Source: an uncultured Cellulosilyticum sp. (lineage in GTDB: Bacteria; Bacillota; Clostridia; Lachnospirales; Cellulosilyticaceae). From it: DNA of 18,603 nucleotides. The stretch is taken from assembly GCA_934725855.1 (NCBI GenBank), contig CAKVCL010000043.1, positions 1 to 18,603 of the forward strand. Direction: 5' to 3'. Made by a program: the position numbers and the translations under genes. Below the pieces are notes generated by a model. It searched no databases, was not told the DNA's origin, and saw only the letters and a program-made list of their open reading frames with translations. Numbering within the stretch: the stretch's first letter is position 1; every line of letters begins with the position of its first letter. This document shows, piece after piece, positions 1 to 6,183 of the stretch.

Positions 1-70
1 CTATACATTTCCCACTACCTGGGCATGTTCGGGACTTGCACCCGTTAGAGCGCGCCCATGGCGCGCAAAC
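1..70 (-). mobile_element. 5' end of a group II intron (probably class IIC), cut by the window edge
   Basis: Read on the minus strand from base 70, the sequence starts GTTTGCGCGCC, forms a GCGCGCC/GGCGCGC stem, then continues CTCTAACGGGTGCAAGTCCC, followed by CGAAC. This matches, from memory, the first about 45 nt of domain I in bacterial group IIC introns such as the Oceanobacillus iheyensis ribozyme, which starts GUGUGCCCGG and carries the GGGUGAGAGUCCCGAAC hairpin. The intron would start right after the T-rich tail of the hairpin at 73-110, which is the known target type of class IIC introns (downstream of intrinsic terminators). Only 70 bases are inside the window; the rest of the ribozyme and any reverse-transcriptase ORF would lie to the left. 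The first five bases GTTTG differ from the usual GUGYG. The exact boundary is therefore uncertain by a few bases. Confidence 0.75.
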
Positions 71-71
71 T

Positions 72-111
72 AAAAAAACGGCACACTCCTTTTTAAGTGT
101 ACCGTTTTTTA
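72..111 (-). terminator. Intrinsic terminator of the BI-1 family gene; target site of the intron
   Basis: Inverted arms at 73-87 and 96-110 (core CGGTACACT / AGTGTGCCG on the minus strand, with one U-G pair) are followed on the minus strand by six T residues. On the plus strand the same pair would be a C-A mismatch, so the hairpin suits minus-strand transcription from the gene at 172-876. The group II intron begins directly after the T-tract. Confidence 0.85.
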
Positions 112-171
112 CTAGCCTATTGTATAAATCATCAATCAATCATTTCTCATAGACTGTTTTTATTATTCTTC

Positions 172-876
172 TTAACGATCTCTTCCCATAATCCTAACTA
201 ATCTAACAAATATATTAATAAAGTCAAGATATAGAGTTAATGCACCAAGAATACTTGCGTTTCTTACCATTCCTTCGCTTTGTGCATAAGCTAATTGTTT
301 AATCTTTTGAGTATCATATCCGATAAGCCCAATGAAAATTACAACGCCCACATACATAAGTGCCATTGTATAGCCAGGTGTTTGAATAAATAACCCTACA
401 ATCGTTGCAATCACTAACCCAAATAAAGCCATTACAAAGAGATTTCCAATTTTAGTTAAATCTGTTTTGGTTACATAGCCATATACGGTCATTACAGCAA
501 ATGCGATAGCTGTCACAAAGAAAGCGTATCCTGCTATTCCTAAACCATAAATTGCAAAAATGCTTCCAAAGGTTACCCCATTGAGTACGGCATAAACCAT
601 AAACCATACTTTAGCTGCTGCACTACTCATTTTTTGCGCTCTAGCACTTAATACAATCACCACAACAATTTCTGCAATGGCTACAAGCCAGTACGCTGAA
701 GTCGCTACTAATGTATAAAGTAAATTCATATTGGTAGCTACATAAAGCCCTACTATTGCTGAAACAAGTAATGCTACTGACATCCAACCATATACGCCAA
801 CCATTGTTTTTCTAACGGCTACTTCTTGATTTGCATAGCCTTGATACATATTGTCATTACTTTGCATACCATTCAT
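172..876 (-). CDS. Bax inhibitor-1 / YccA-YetJ family integral membrane protein
   Basis: A 234-residue protein with a short polar N-terminus (residues 1-25) followed by about seven hydrophobic segments and a short basic tail, the layout of bacterial BI-1 (UPF0005/YetJ) proteins. The family's pair of conserved acidic residues is visible: Asp188 in GLIGYDTQKIK and Asp218 in LYLDFINIFVRLVRIMG. In Bacillus YetJ such residues form a pH-sensitive di-aspartyl latch for calcium leak. Calcium transport here is inference from the family. The ATG at 876 is preceded by AGGAGGG at a good distance. It is monocistronic: a promoter candidate lies at 914-941 and a terminator follows at 72-111. Confidence in the family is high; the physiological role in bacteria is poorly defined. 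Confidence 0.93.
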   Translation of the reverse strand: MNGMQSNDNMYQGYANQEVAVRKTMVGVYGWMSVALLVSAIVGLYVATNMNLLYTLVATSAYWLVAIAEIVVVIVLSARAQKMSSAAAKVWFMVYAVLNGVTFGSIFAIYGLGIAGYAFFVTAIAFAVMTVYGYVTKTDLTKIGNLFVMALFGLVIATIVGLFIQTPGYTMALMYVGVVIFIGLIGYDTQKIKQLAYAQSEGMVRNASILGALTLYLDFINIFVRLVRIMGRDR

Positions 877-913
877 ATCTTACCCTCCTATTCAAAGCCT
901 TTTTATTAAACCT

Positions 914-941
914 ATTATATTATAATTTGAAATTTTTTCAA
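914..941 (-). promoter_or_regulatory. Putative sigma-A-type promoter of the BI-1 gene
   Basis: Minus strand TTGAAA (936-941), 16-base spacer, TATAAT (914-919), about 40 bases upstream of the start codon. The -35 box is part of a short TTTGAAA/TTTCAAA inverted repeat in very AT-rich DNA, which could be chance. Confidence 0.5.
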
Positions 942-1047
942 ATATATAATAGACTTATTACTAATATTTTATACATTTATTATTATGCTTTATTAATGTA
1001 AATTCCTTATGAATATGGCTTATTTCCAATTATTTCAAAGTAAATTT

Positions 1048-1091
1048 AAAAGCAAGAGGTTAAGTTGCTCCCAACATAACCTCTTGCTTTC
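1048..1091 (-). terminator. Terminator downstream of purA
   Basis: Arms AAAGCAAGAGGTTA and TAACCTCTTGCTTT flank a 14-base loop. On the minus strand the stem runs into a TTTTAAATTT tract, just after the purA stop codon. The stem is perfect and T-rich on both sides, so it may also stop plus-strand transcripts. Confidence 0.8.
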
Positions 1092-1119
1092 TTATATAAA
1101 TACTAATAAGCTATTTCAA

Positions 1120-2403
1120 TTAGCCAATTACAATGTTTTGATCTCTGTTAGGACCTACCCCTACCATTGTAATCTTGCAGCCTACTAATTCTTCAATTCT
1201 TGCAATGTATTTCTTAACACTTTCAGGAAGTTCTTCATAACTACGTGCACCTGAAATATCTCCCCAGCCTTCCATTTCTTCGTATACTGGTTCACATTTT
1301 TCTAAGTCTTCAAGACTTGCTGGGAAGTAGTTAATCACTTCACCATTAAATTTGTAACCTACACAAATTTTAACCACATCAAGATCTTTTAAGACATCAA
1401 TTTTATTAAGCGCAATTTGTGTTAAACCGCTTGTTCTTACTGCAAACTCACCAATAACAGCATCAAACCAACCACAACGTCTTGGTCTACCTGTTACCGT
1501 TCCAAATTCATGTCCTTCTTCTCTAATGCGGTCACCTGTTGCATCAAAAAGTTCTGTAGGGAATGGCCCCTTACCAACTCTTGTAATGTAACCTTTCATA
1601 ACCCCAATACATTCATCAATCATTGTAGGTCCAATACCAGCCCCTACACATGCACCACCTGTAATTGGGTGTGAAGAGGTAACATATGGATAAGTACCAA
1701 GGTCAAGGTCAAGAAGCGTCCCTTGAGCACCTTCGAATAGTACTTCTTTTCCACCTTTAATGGCTTCATAAACCGTTACAGTAGTATCTTCAACAAATGG
1801 TTTAAGTCTTTCGGCATATCCCATATAAGTTTTAATAATTTCTTCTGCATCATATTGTAAATCTTCTTGATGATAAACATATTTAAGCATGTCATTTTTA
1901 ACTTTAACATTTTCTCTTACTTTTTCAGCAAAAACCTCTTCATGATATAAATCACATACACGAATACCACTACGTTCCGCTTTATCCATATAGCATGGCC
2001 CAATCCCTTTCATCGTGGTTCCGATGTCTTTACCGTCTTTTGCTTTAAGCGCTTCTTTTGCTTTATCTAATCCTTTATGATATGGCATTACTAAATGTGC
2101 TCTTGTACTAATTCTTAATGTACTAATATCAATTCCTTTAGCCACAAGACCATCCATTTCTCCTAAAATACCTTCAGGATCAATTACGACTCCGTTTGCT
2201 ACAATACACTTTTTACCTGTGTATAAGATTCCAGAAGGAATGAGTTGGAATTTATAAACTTCTCCATCCACAGCAACCGTATGCCCTGCATTATTTCCTC
2301 CCTGTGTACGTACAACAACATCTGCCTTTTCTGATAAAATATCTATAATTTTCGCTTTTCCTTCGTCTCCCCATTGAGCACCTATTACTATTTTTGCTGG
2401 CAT
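1120..2403 (-). CDS. purA: Adenylosuccinate synthetase
   Basis: PurA joins IMP and aspartate using GTP to give adenylosuccinate, the first step from IMP to AMP. With the ATG at 2403 the protein has 427 residues, normal for the family. Visible motifs are the N-terminal [12 protein letters not shown] loop with catalytic Asp13, QGGNNAGHT with His41, IGTT at about 128-131, [24 protein letters not shown], and [11 protein letters not shown] for the IMP/GTP site. An in-frame extension up to 2490 was rejected: the ATG at 2403 has an AAGGAT-type ribosome site, and a good promoter at 2459-2487 lies inside the extension. One oddity is Ala17 where the common loop reads GDEGKGK. The gene stands alone, divergent from the pyrophosphatase gene, with a purine-box-like element upstream. 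Confidence 0.97.
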   Translation of the reverse strand: MPAKIVIGAQWGDEGKAKIIDILSEKADVVVRTQGGNNAGHTVAVDGEVYKFQLIPSGILYTGKKCIVANGVVIDPEGILGEMDGLVAKGIDISTLRISTRAHLVMPYHKGLDKAKEALKAKDGKDIGTTMKGIGPCYMDKAERSGIRVCDLYHEEVFAEKVRENVKVKNDMLKYVYHQEDLQYDAEEIIKTYMGYAERLKPFVEDTTVTVYEAIKGGKEVLFEGAQGTLLDLDLGTYPYVTSSHPITGGACVGAGIGPTMIDECIGVMKGYITRVGKGPFPTELFDATGDRIREEGHEFGTVTGRPRRCGWFDAVIGEFAVRTSGLTQIALNKIDVLKDLDVVKICVGYKFNGEVINYFPASLEDLEKCEPVYEEMEGWGDISGARSYEELPESVKKYIARIEELVGCKITMVGVGPNRDQNIVIG

Positions 2404-2458
2404 CTCATCCCATCCTTTCACGAATTGCTTAAGCTTTTGTAGCCTTTTAACCATGAAT

Positions 2459-2487
2459 ATCATATCAAATATCCTTACATAAATCAA
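2459..2487 (-). promoter_or_regulatory. Predicted purA promoter
   Basis: Minus strand TTGATT (2482-2487), 17-base spacer, TATGAT (2459-2464). The expected transcript start near 2452 leaves a leader of about 50 bases before the ATG at 2403. I see no riboswitch-like fold in this short leader. Confidence 0.65.
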
Positions 2488-2521
2488 CAAAAAGGTGAAT
2501 ATTTATTATTACTTTTTATGG

Positions 2522-2534
2522 AATGTTCGGCAAT
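2522..2534 (-). promoter_or_regulatory. PurR-type PurBox upstream of purA
   Basis: On the minus strand these 13 bases read ATTGCCGAACATT, against the Bacillus PurBox consensus AWWWCCGAACWWT (one mismatch, core CCGAAC intact). A degenerate inverted partner, AAAGGTGAATATT on the plus strand at 2491-2503, lies 18 bases away; paired boxes with about 16-17 base spacing are typical. The strong box sits about 35 bases upstream of the purA -35, where PurR boxes are usually found. No purR gene is in the window, so the regulator is inferred. Confidence 0.5.
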
Positions 2535-2555
2535 ATTGTATTTACCATTTATTTA

Positions 2556-2584
2556 TTGACATTATGTATAGATATTGCTATCTT
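2556..2584 (+). promoter_or_regulatory. Predicted promoter of the pyrophosphatase gene
   Basis: TTGACA (2556-2561), 17-base spacer, TATCTT (2579-2584). It gives a leader of about 150 bases before the ATG at 2744. That leader is AT-rich with only tiny hairpins (for example ACAC/GTGT near 2632-2643), and I recognise no known regulatory RNA in it. This entry, with the purA elements, accounts for the 340-base divergent gap 2404-2743. Confidence 0.55.
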
Positions 2585-2743
2585 TATTTTATCCTTAAGC
2601 CTTGAAACATATAAGATTACTGAATTTACCACACCTATGTGTAATAAATTTAATTTTTTCATTCAAACTATCATTATAAAAATCGATGCATCTTATGGTT
2701 AGGCATTATATAAGGTAGCTAATTCTATACAAGGAGTTTTATT

Positions 2744-4366
2744 ATGGATAAAAAAATCTATGTCTTTGGACACAAAAATCCAGACACTGATTCTATTTGT
2801 GCAAGTATTTCTTACGCCCACTTAAAGCGTGCTTTAGGAAATGAAAATGTAGAAGCTGTTAGTCTCGGTAAAGTAAATAAGGAGACTCAATTTGCACTAG
2901 ATTATTTTGGTGTAAAAGCACCTAGAGAAATTAAAAATATCAAACCACAAGTCAGTGATTTGAATTTCTATCCTATCCCATCTGTCTATGTAGTAGATTC
3001 TGTAAAAAAAGCATGGGATATTATGACAGAAAATGGACGTCAAATGATTCCTGTTCTTTACCATGATCATAAACTTGCTGGTGTTATTTCAATCTCTGAT
3101 ATTGCCAAAACTTATATTGGGTTAACGGATGGGAATGTACTTAAAGACCACAAAACACCATTTATCAACATTCCTTCTGTTTTAGAAGGTAAAGTCATTA
3201 GCGGAAGCTATCCACATGCTTATGTAAGTGGTGAGGTGTATACAACTGCATCTATTGCAGACGATACTGTGCTTAATGAAGATGACATTATTATTACAGG
3301 GGCTCATTCAGATCGTATTACAAAAGCTTTAAATTCTGGTGCTGGTTGTGTGATTATCTCTGACCAAGATATGCATAATATTAATCTTAACATTCCAGAA
3401 AGTTGTACTTGTGCTGTAGTTTGCACTTCTTATTCTTTCTTTAAAACGATTAAAATGATTTCTCAAAGTATTTCAGTTAAAAATATCTTAAAGAAAGAAA
3501 ATATCACTTACTTTGAAGCAGATGATTATTTAGATGAAGTTAAACAAACCATGCTCAATACTTCTTATCGCCACTTCCCAATTATGGACAAAGATGGTTT
3601 AGTGAAGGGCTTAATTTCAAAACGCCACTTACTAGATATCCAAAAGAAAAAGGTTATCTTAGTAGACCACAATGAACGCTCACAAAGTGCAGATGGTATT
3701 GAACAAGCAGAAATCTTAGAAATTATTGATCACCACCGTATTGCTAATATTGATACGGGTAATCCTGTTTTCTTACGCGCCGAACCTGTTGGCTGTACAA
3801 ATACTATTATTGGTAAAATGTTTGAGGAAAATAATCTCATGCCAACTAAAGAAATTGCTGGTTTAATGCTTAGTGCCATTTTATCAGATACCTTAATCTT
3901 TAAATCACCAACTTGTACATCAGAAGATATTCGTATTGCAACACGTCTTGCGGAAATAGCTGAAGTTGACTTATATGCATACGGTGCTGATTTATTAGCG
4001 GCAGGCACTTCTCTTGAAGGCACCACTCCAGCTGAGCTTCTTAACATTGATAGAAAAGCCTTCAATATTGGTAAGTTTAATGTAAGTGTTGCTCAAATTA
4101 ATACAGGTGACTTCAAAAGCATCTACAAAATTAAAGATGAAATCATGGCAGAAATGAATCGTTTAGAAGAAACGGAAAACCTTGATTTATGTCTGCTTAT
4201 GGTAACAGATATTGTGGTAGGCGGAACAGAACTCATCGTTACTGGCAAAGAACGTCATATTGCTGAATCTTTATTTGGATTAGACCCAACTGATGACAGT
4301 ATTTTCTTAAAAGACGTTTTCTCTCGCAAAAAGCAAATCGTTCCAAAATTAATGAGTTTATCATAA
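2744..4366 (+). CDS. ppaC: Manganese-dependent (family II) inorganic pyrophosphatase with CBS-DRTGG-CBS regulatory insert
   Basis: Hydrolyses pyrophosphate in the cytoplasm, pulling biosynthetic reactions forward. The 540-residue length is far above the about 310 of simple family II enzymes because a regulatory region is inserted in the DHH domain. The catalytic DHH parts are GHKNPDTDS (His10, Asp14, Asp16), VDHNE (Asp308), IDHH (Asp329-His331) and LSDT (Asp382). Between them lie a CBS motif (about 70-125), a DRTGG-like domain (about 130-245) and a second CBS motif (about 250-300). The DHHA2 C-terminal domain follows, with VTGKERH near residue 500. CBS-PPases of this layout are known to be controlled by AMP/ADP/ATP and diadenosine polyphosphates; regulation here is inferred from layout. 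An AGGAG site precedes the ATG. No strong terminator follows. Confidence 0.95.
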   Translation: MDKKIYVFGHKNPDTDSICASISYAHLKRALGNENVEAVSLGKVNKETQFALDYFGVKAPREIKNIKPQVSDLNFYPIPSVYVVDSVKKAWDIMTENGRQMIPVLYHDHKLAGVISISDIAKTYIGLTDGNVLKDHKTPFINIPSVLEGKVISGSYPHAYVSGEVYTTASIADDTVLNEDDIIITGAHSDRITKALNSGAGCVIISDQDMHNINLNIPESCTCAVVCTSYSFFKTIKMISQSISVKNILKKENITYFEADDYLDEVKQTMLNTSYRHFPIMDKDGLVKGLISKRHLLDIQKKKVILVDHNERSQSADGIEQAEILEIIDHHRIANIDTGNPVFLRAEPVGCTNTIIGKMFEENNLMPTKEIAGLMLSAILSDTLIFKSPTCTSEDIRIATRLAEIAEVDLYAYGADLLAAGTSLEGTTPAELLNIDRKAFNIGKFNVSVAQINTGDFKSIYKIKDEIMAEMNRLEETENLDLCLLMVTDIVVGGTELIVTGKERHIAESLFGLDPTDDSIFLKDVFSRKKQIVPKLMSLS

Positions 4367-4408
4367 TTTTGATTGTACTAAGCAAGTCTATATTTTTATA
4401 GATAGGCG

Positions 4409-4437
4409 TTGAAAATTCTTCTCATCATCCTTATAAT
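4409..4437 (+). promoter_or_regulatory. Predicted promoter of the DUF1858-like gene
   Basis: TTGAAA (4409-4414), 17-base spacer, perfect TATAAT (4432-4437), with the ATG 43 bases downstream of the -10. A weak AT-rich hairpin (TCTATA/TATAGA, 4387-4402) just upstream has no T-tract, so read-through from the pyrophosphatase gene is also possible. Confidence 0.65.
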
Positions 4438-4479
4438 AAAGTAGTAACTATTATTCTTTTTAGTTGAAAGGAGCTTATC

Positions 4480-4689
4480 ATGGCTAAACAAGTAACAAAA
4501 GATATGATTATCGGTGAAATTCTTCAAATAAATGAAGGTGTGATTCCTATCTTAATGAATTCTGGAATGCACTGTCTTGGATGTCCATCCTCTCAAATGG
4601 AATCTCTTGGAGATGCTTGCCTTGTACACGGAATCGATGCAGATGCCTTAGTACAAGCACTTAACGACTTTCTTGCAACAGTAGAATAG
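4480..4689 (+). CDS. Small DUF1858-family protein (CxxC redox-disulfide domain)
   Basis: A 69-residue protein made up almost entirely of a DUF1858 domain, also described as the hybrid-cluster-protein-associated redox disulfide domain. The signature GMHCLGCP holds the paired Cys32 and Cys35, preceded by the typical opening 'TKDMIIGEILQINEGVIPIL' (residues 6-25). The CxxC pair suggests thiol-disulfide exchange or metal binding, but no substrate is known for the free-standing form and I assign none. An AAAGGAG ribosome site precedes the ATG. It has its own promoter and a strong terminator, so it is probably monocistronic, next to a second small cysteine protein at 4802-4963. Confidence 0.88.
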   Translation: MAKQVTKDMIIGEILQINEGVIPILMNSGMHCLGCPSSQMESLGDACLVHGIDADALVQALNDFLATVE

Positions 4690-4694
4690 TAAAC

Positions 4695-4735
4695 AAACGG
4701 GTACTGACAAATATTTCAGTACCCGTTTTATTATA
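4695..4735 (+). terminator. Terminator after the DUF1858-like gene
   Basis: Perfect arms AACGGGTACTGA and TCAGTACCCGTT around an 8-base loop, followed by TTTATTATATTTT, directly after the stop codon. Confidence 0.9.
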
Positions 4736-4801
4736 TTTTGCACTTAAACTGCACACAATACCTTCGTAAACCAATTTATATCTTTAAGGAGGTCACTCAT
4801 T

Positions 4802-4963
4802 ATGAAAAAAAATTCAAGCATTGGATGTACAGTTGCACAATGTCAATATCATGCAGGTAGTGAAAACTACTGTACTTTACAACAGATCATGGTAGGCACA
4901 CACGAAGCCAATCCTACAAAAGTTGAATGTACAGATTGTGAATCTTTTGAAGTAAGATCATAA
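4802..4963 (+). CDS. Small DUF1540-like cysteine protein
   Basis: A 53-residue ORF translated by hand: it starts MKKNSSIGCTVAQCQYHAGS and ends in VECTDCESFEVRS. Five cysteines (9, 14, 24, 43, 46) in a Cx4C...Cx2C layout fit the DUF1540 family of small, probably metal-binding proteins of Clostridia, often annotated next to spore or stress genes; no function is established. A very strong AAGGAGGT site (4786-4793) lies eight bases before the ATG, and a large hairpin terminator follows the stop, so expression is well supported despite the small size. I see no clear promoter in the 66 bases after the preceding terminator. Confidence 0.8.
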   Translation: MKKNSSIGCTVAQCQYHAGSENYCTLQQIMVGTHEANPTKVECTDCESFEVRS

Positions 4964-4987
4964 TTTAGTTTTTCCTTACCCCAAAAG

Positions 4988-5048
4988 GAAAACAGGCACG
5001 ACGATTATTTTCTCTAAAAAGTAATCATCATGCCTGTTTTCTTTTTTA
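4988..5048. terminator. Bidirectional terminator between the DUF1540-like gene and mecA
   Basis: Long arms starting GAAAACAGGCA and ending TGCCTGTTTTC, with an inner ATTA/TAAT extension and two small mismatches, between convergent genes. On the plus strand it is followed by TTTTCTTTTTTA; on the minus strand by TTTTCCTTTTGG. Confidence 0.88.
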
Positions 5049-5065
5049 TACGTAGAAATCTATTG

Positions 5066-5752
5066 TTACAAATACTTGTACAATACATCTATAGCATGTA
5101 AATCAATCATTAACTTACCGTGCTCTTTAAGATAAAACTCATTTAAATCTGAATTTGGACATCTATTTCCAAACTCATCAAGTACCCCTACTATACCTTC
5201 TAAATCACTATCAGCTTTTTTGTTTTTACCCATCACTAAGAAATATTTATCATTATATTTATAGAGTGAATTGTCCCCTACAAACATTGGTTGAATACGA
5301 TGAGCTGCCATACATACCTTATCAAAGTCGTCGAACAAATAAGTTAGCACACTATCCTTGTCTAATGGCTTACTAGCATTCTGGTTTTCCTCAATATCCT
5401 TTCCCATTAATGCTAGATCCGTCAACCTATCGTCCTCTGGTTCTTTAAAAGTGCGGTGTGTAGGTCTTTCTCCTATAGCTTCTAGCTTTTGTTCTATTTG
5501 AAGTGGATCATCCACTTTAGTTACAACAATCATAATACTATCTGTTGAAAGTGGGACAGCCTCAATCATTAGAGGGACATTATCTGTTTCAAAGCCAAAT
5601 TCTTCATTTGCCTTTGCCATCATATCTTTAAAAAGAGCTTGTGCTTTTTGAGAACCATAAGCTAATTCACTTAACTTAAGATCTCTATCAATAAGATCTG
5701 AGTGATTCAGTGTTACTTTGATTTGCGTATCGCTAATCTTTTCTATCTTCAT
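5066..5752 (-). CDS. mecA: Adaptor protein MecA (ClpC adaptor)
   Basis: MecA-family adaptors recognise proteins such as ComK and hand them to the ClpC/ClpP protease; they also help assemble the ClpC hexamer. The 228-residue product has the family's N-terminal domain (MKIEKISDTQIKVTLNHSDL, residues 1-20), an acidic, poorly conserved linker around residues 95-120, and a C-terminal ClpC-binding region with LYKYNDKYFLVM. I chose the ATG at 5752: it has AAGGATGTGAGG just upstream. The in-frame ATG at 5803 falls at the predicted transcription start of the promoter at 5806-5834 and has no ribosome site. The target proteins in this organism cannot be told from the window. Monocistronic, convergent with the DUF1540-like gene. 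Confidence 0.85.
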   Translation of the reverse strand: MKIEKISDTQIKVTLNHSDLIDRDLKLSELAYGSQKAQALFKDMMAKANEEFGFETDNVPLMIEAVPLSTDSIMIVVTKVDDPLQIEQKLEAIGERPTHRTFKEPEDDRLTDLALMGKDIEENQNASKPLDKDSVLTYLFDDFDKVCMAAHRIQPMFVGDNSLYKYNDKYFLVMGKNKKADSDLEGIVGVLDEFGNRCPNSDLNEFYLKEHGKLMIDLHAIDVLYKYL

Positions 5753-5805
5753 CGACCTCACATCCTTTCTAAAAATTCTGCTTAAATAATATATCTTATT
5801 CATTA

Positions 5806-5834
5806 AGTATAATGGAGATGATAATTCGTGTAAA
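5806..5834 (-). promoter_or_regulatory. Predicted mecA promoter
   Basis: Minus strand TTTACA (5829-5834), 17-base spacer, TATACT (5806-5811). The expected start near 5800 leaves a leader of about 48 bases to the ATG at 5752. Confidence 0.6.
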
Positions 5835-6005
5835 GAGTCTTATCACCTAATTTACGATGCAGCTTATCTTATTGTTGTTTCTTGACAATTTTTTTATTCA
5901 TATCCTATTTGTATTATACATCTTGATTATGTTTATAATATAAAAGCTTCCTTATTATTATGTTGTTCTATCCTGTATCGTTTTTCGCGTTTATTGAATT
6001 TATTT
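5835..6005. other. AT-rich part of the mecA-pflB divergent gap
   Basis: No ORF or RNA gene is recognisable here. It holds an isolated TTGACA at 5882-5887 with no -10 at the usual distance and a TATAAT at 5934-5939 with no good -35. It may contain binding sites for pflB regulators, but I can support none. The remaining parts of the 431-base gap are listed as separate promoter and hairpin entries. Confidence 0.5.
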
Positions 6006-6034
6006 TTGTCAATATATAGATAAAGCATTATTAT
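6006..6034 (+). promoter_or_regulatory. Possible upstream promoter P2 of pflB
   Basis: TTGTCA (6006-6011), 17-base spacer, TATTAT (6029-6034), about 50 bases upstream of the stronger promoter P1. In DNA this AT-rich such matches arise easily, so this is a weaker call. Confidence 0.4.
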
Positions 6035-6056
6035 TCGATTATTTCTGAATAAATTC

Positions 6057-6086
6057 TTGACCTGTATACAGTATACATTGTATAAT
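6057..6086 (+). promoter_or_regulatory. Main predicted pflB promoter P1
   Basis: TTGACC (6057-6062), 18-base spacer, perfect TATAAT (6081-6086). The start site is expected near 6092-6094, leaving a leader of about 90 bases before the pflB ATG at 6184. The spacer contains the palindrome at 6063-6077, so the promoter looks regulated. Confidence 0.7.
6063..6077. promoter_or_regulatory. Candidate operator: perfect palindrome in the pflB P1 spacer
   Basis: TGTATACAGTATACA is a perfect 7-1-7 palindrome placed wholly between the -35 and -10 boxes, the classic site for a repressor. It does not match the usual Rex (TTGTTAA-type), FNR (TTGAT-N4-ATCAA) or CcpA cre consensus as I know them. It resembles a generic dimeric helix-turn-helix site, for example of a GntR-type regulator. 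No candidate regulator gene is adjacent. Confidence 0.5.
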
Positions 6087-6092
6087 GATTTT

Positions 6093-6130
6093 GTAAAAAA
6101 CAAACTTATTTCTAATAGTTTATTTTTTAC
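6093..6130 (+). promoter_or_regulatory. Stem-loop at the predicted 5' end of the pflB mRNA
   Basis: Arms GTAAAAAACAAAC (6093-6105) and GTTTATTTTTTAC (6118-6130) pair over 13 positions with one mismatch around a 12-base loop. The first arm starts 7 bases after the -10 box, i.e. at the expected first transcribed base. 5'-terminal hairpins are known to protect some bacterial mRNAs from 5'-end-dependent decay; that role here is inferred. Confidence 0.6.
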
Positions 6131-6183
6131 CTTACATATTAAAATGTACTTTTTATAATTATTTATCAGGAGGATGATTATTC

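Noticed and set aside
1..70. tRNA-like fragment at the left edge (hairpin resembling a T-arm)
   Set aside because: No anticodon arm or acceptor can be formed, and the order of the GCGCGCC stem followed by GGGTGCAAGTCCC fits the 5' end of a group II intron much better.
2404..2490. In-frame N-terminal extension of PurA
   Set aside because: It covers a likely promoter, has no family similarity and no good ribosome site; the ATG at 2403 has both.
2585..2743. Riboswitch in the leader of the pyrophosphatase gene
   Set aside because: The leader is AT-rich with only very small hairpins and no conserved core that I recognise.
3730..4065. Long antisense ORF inside the pyrophosphatase gene
   Set aside because: It is a shadow of the highly supported plus-strand gene, with no ribosome site or family resemblance. 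The same holds for antisense ORFs in pflB, rplI, ssb, rpsF and the permease gene.
5882..5940. Additional promoter in the mecA-pflB gap
   Set aside because: TTGACA at 5882 and TATAAT at 5934 are too far apart, and neither has a partner at the right distance.
6057..6086. pflB palindrome as a Rex, FNR or CcpA site
   Set aside because: The consensus sequences of those regulators, as known to me, do not match TGTATACAGTATACA.
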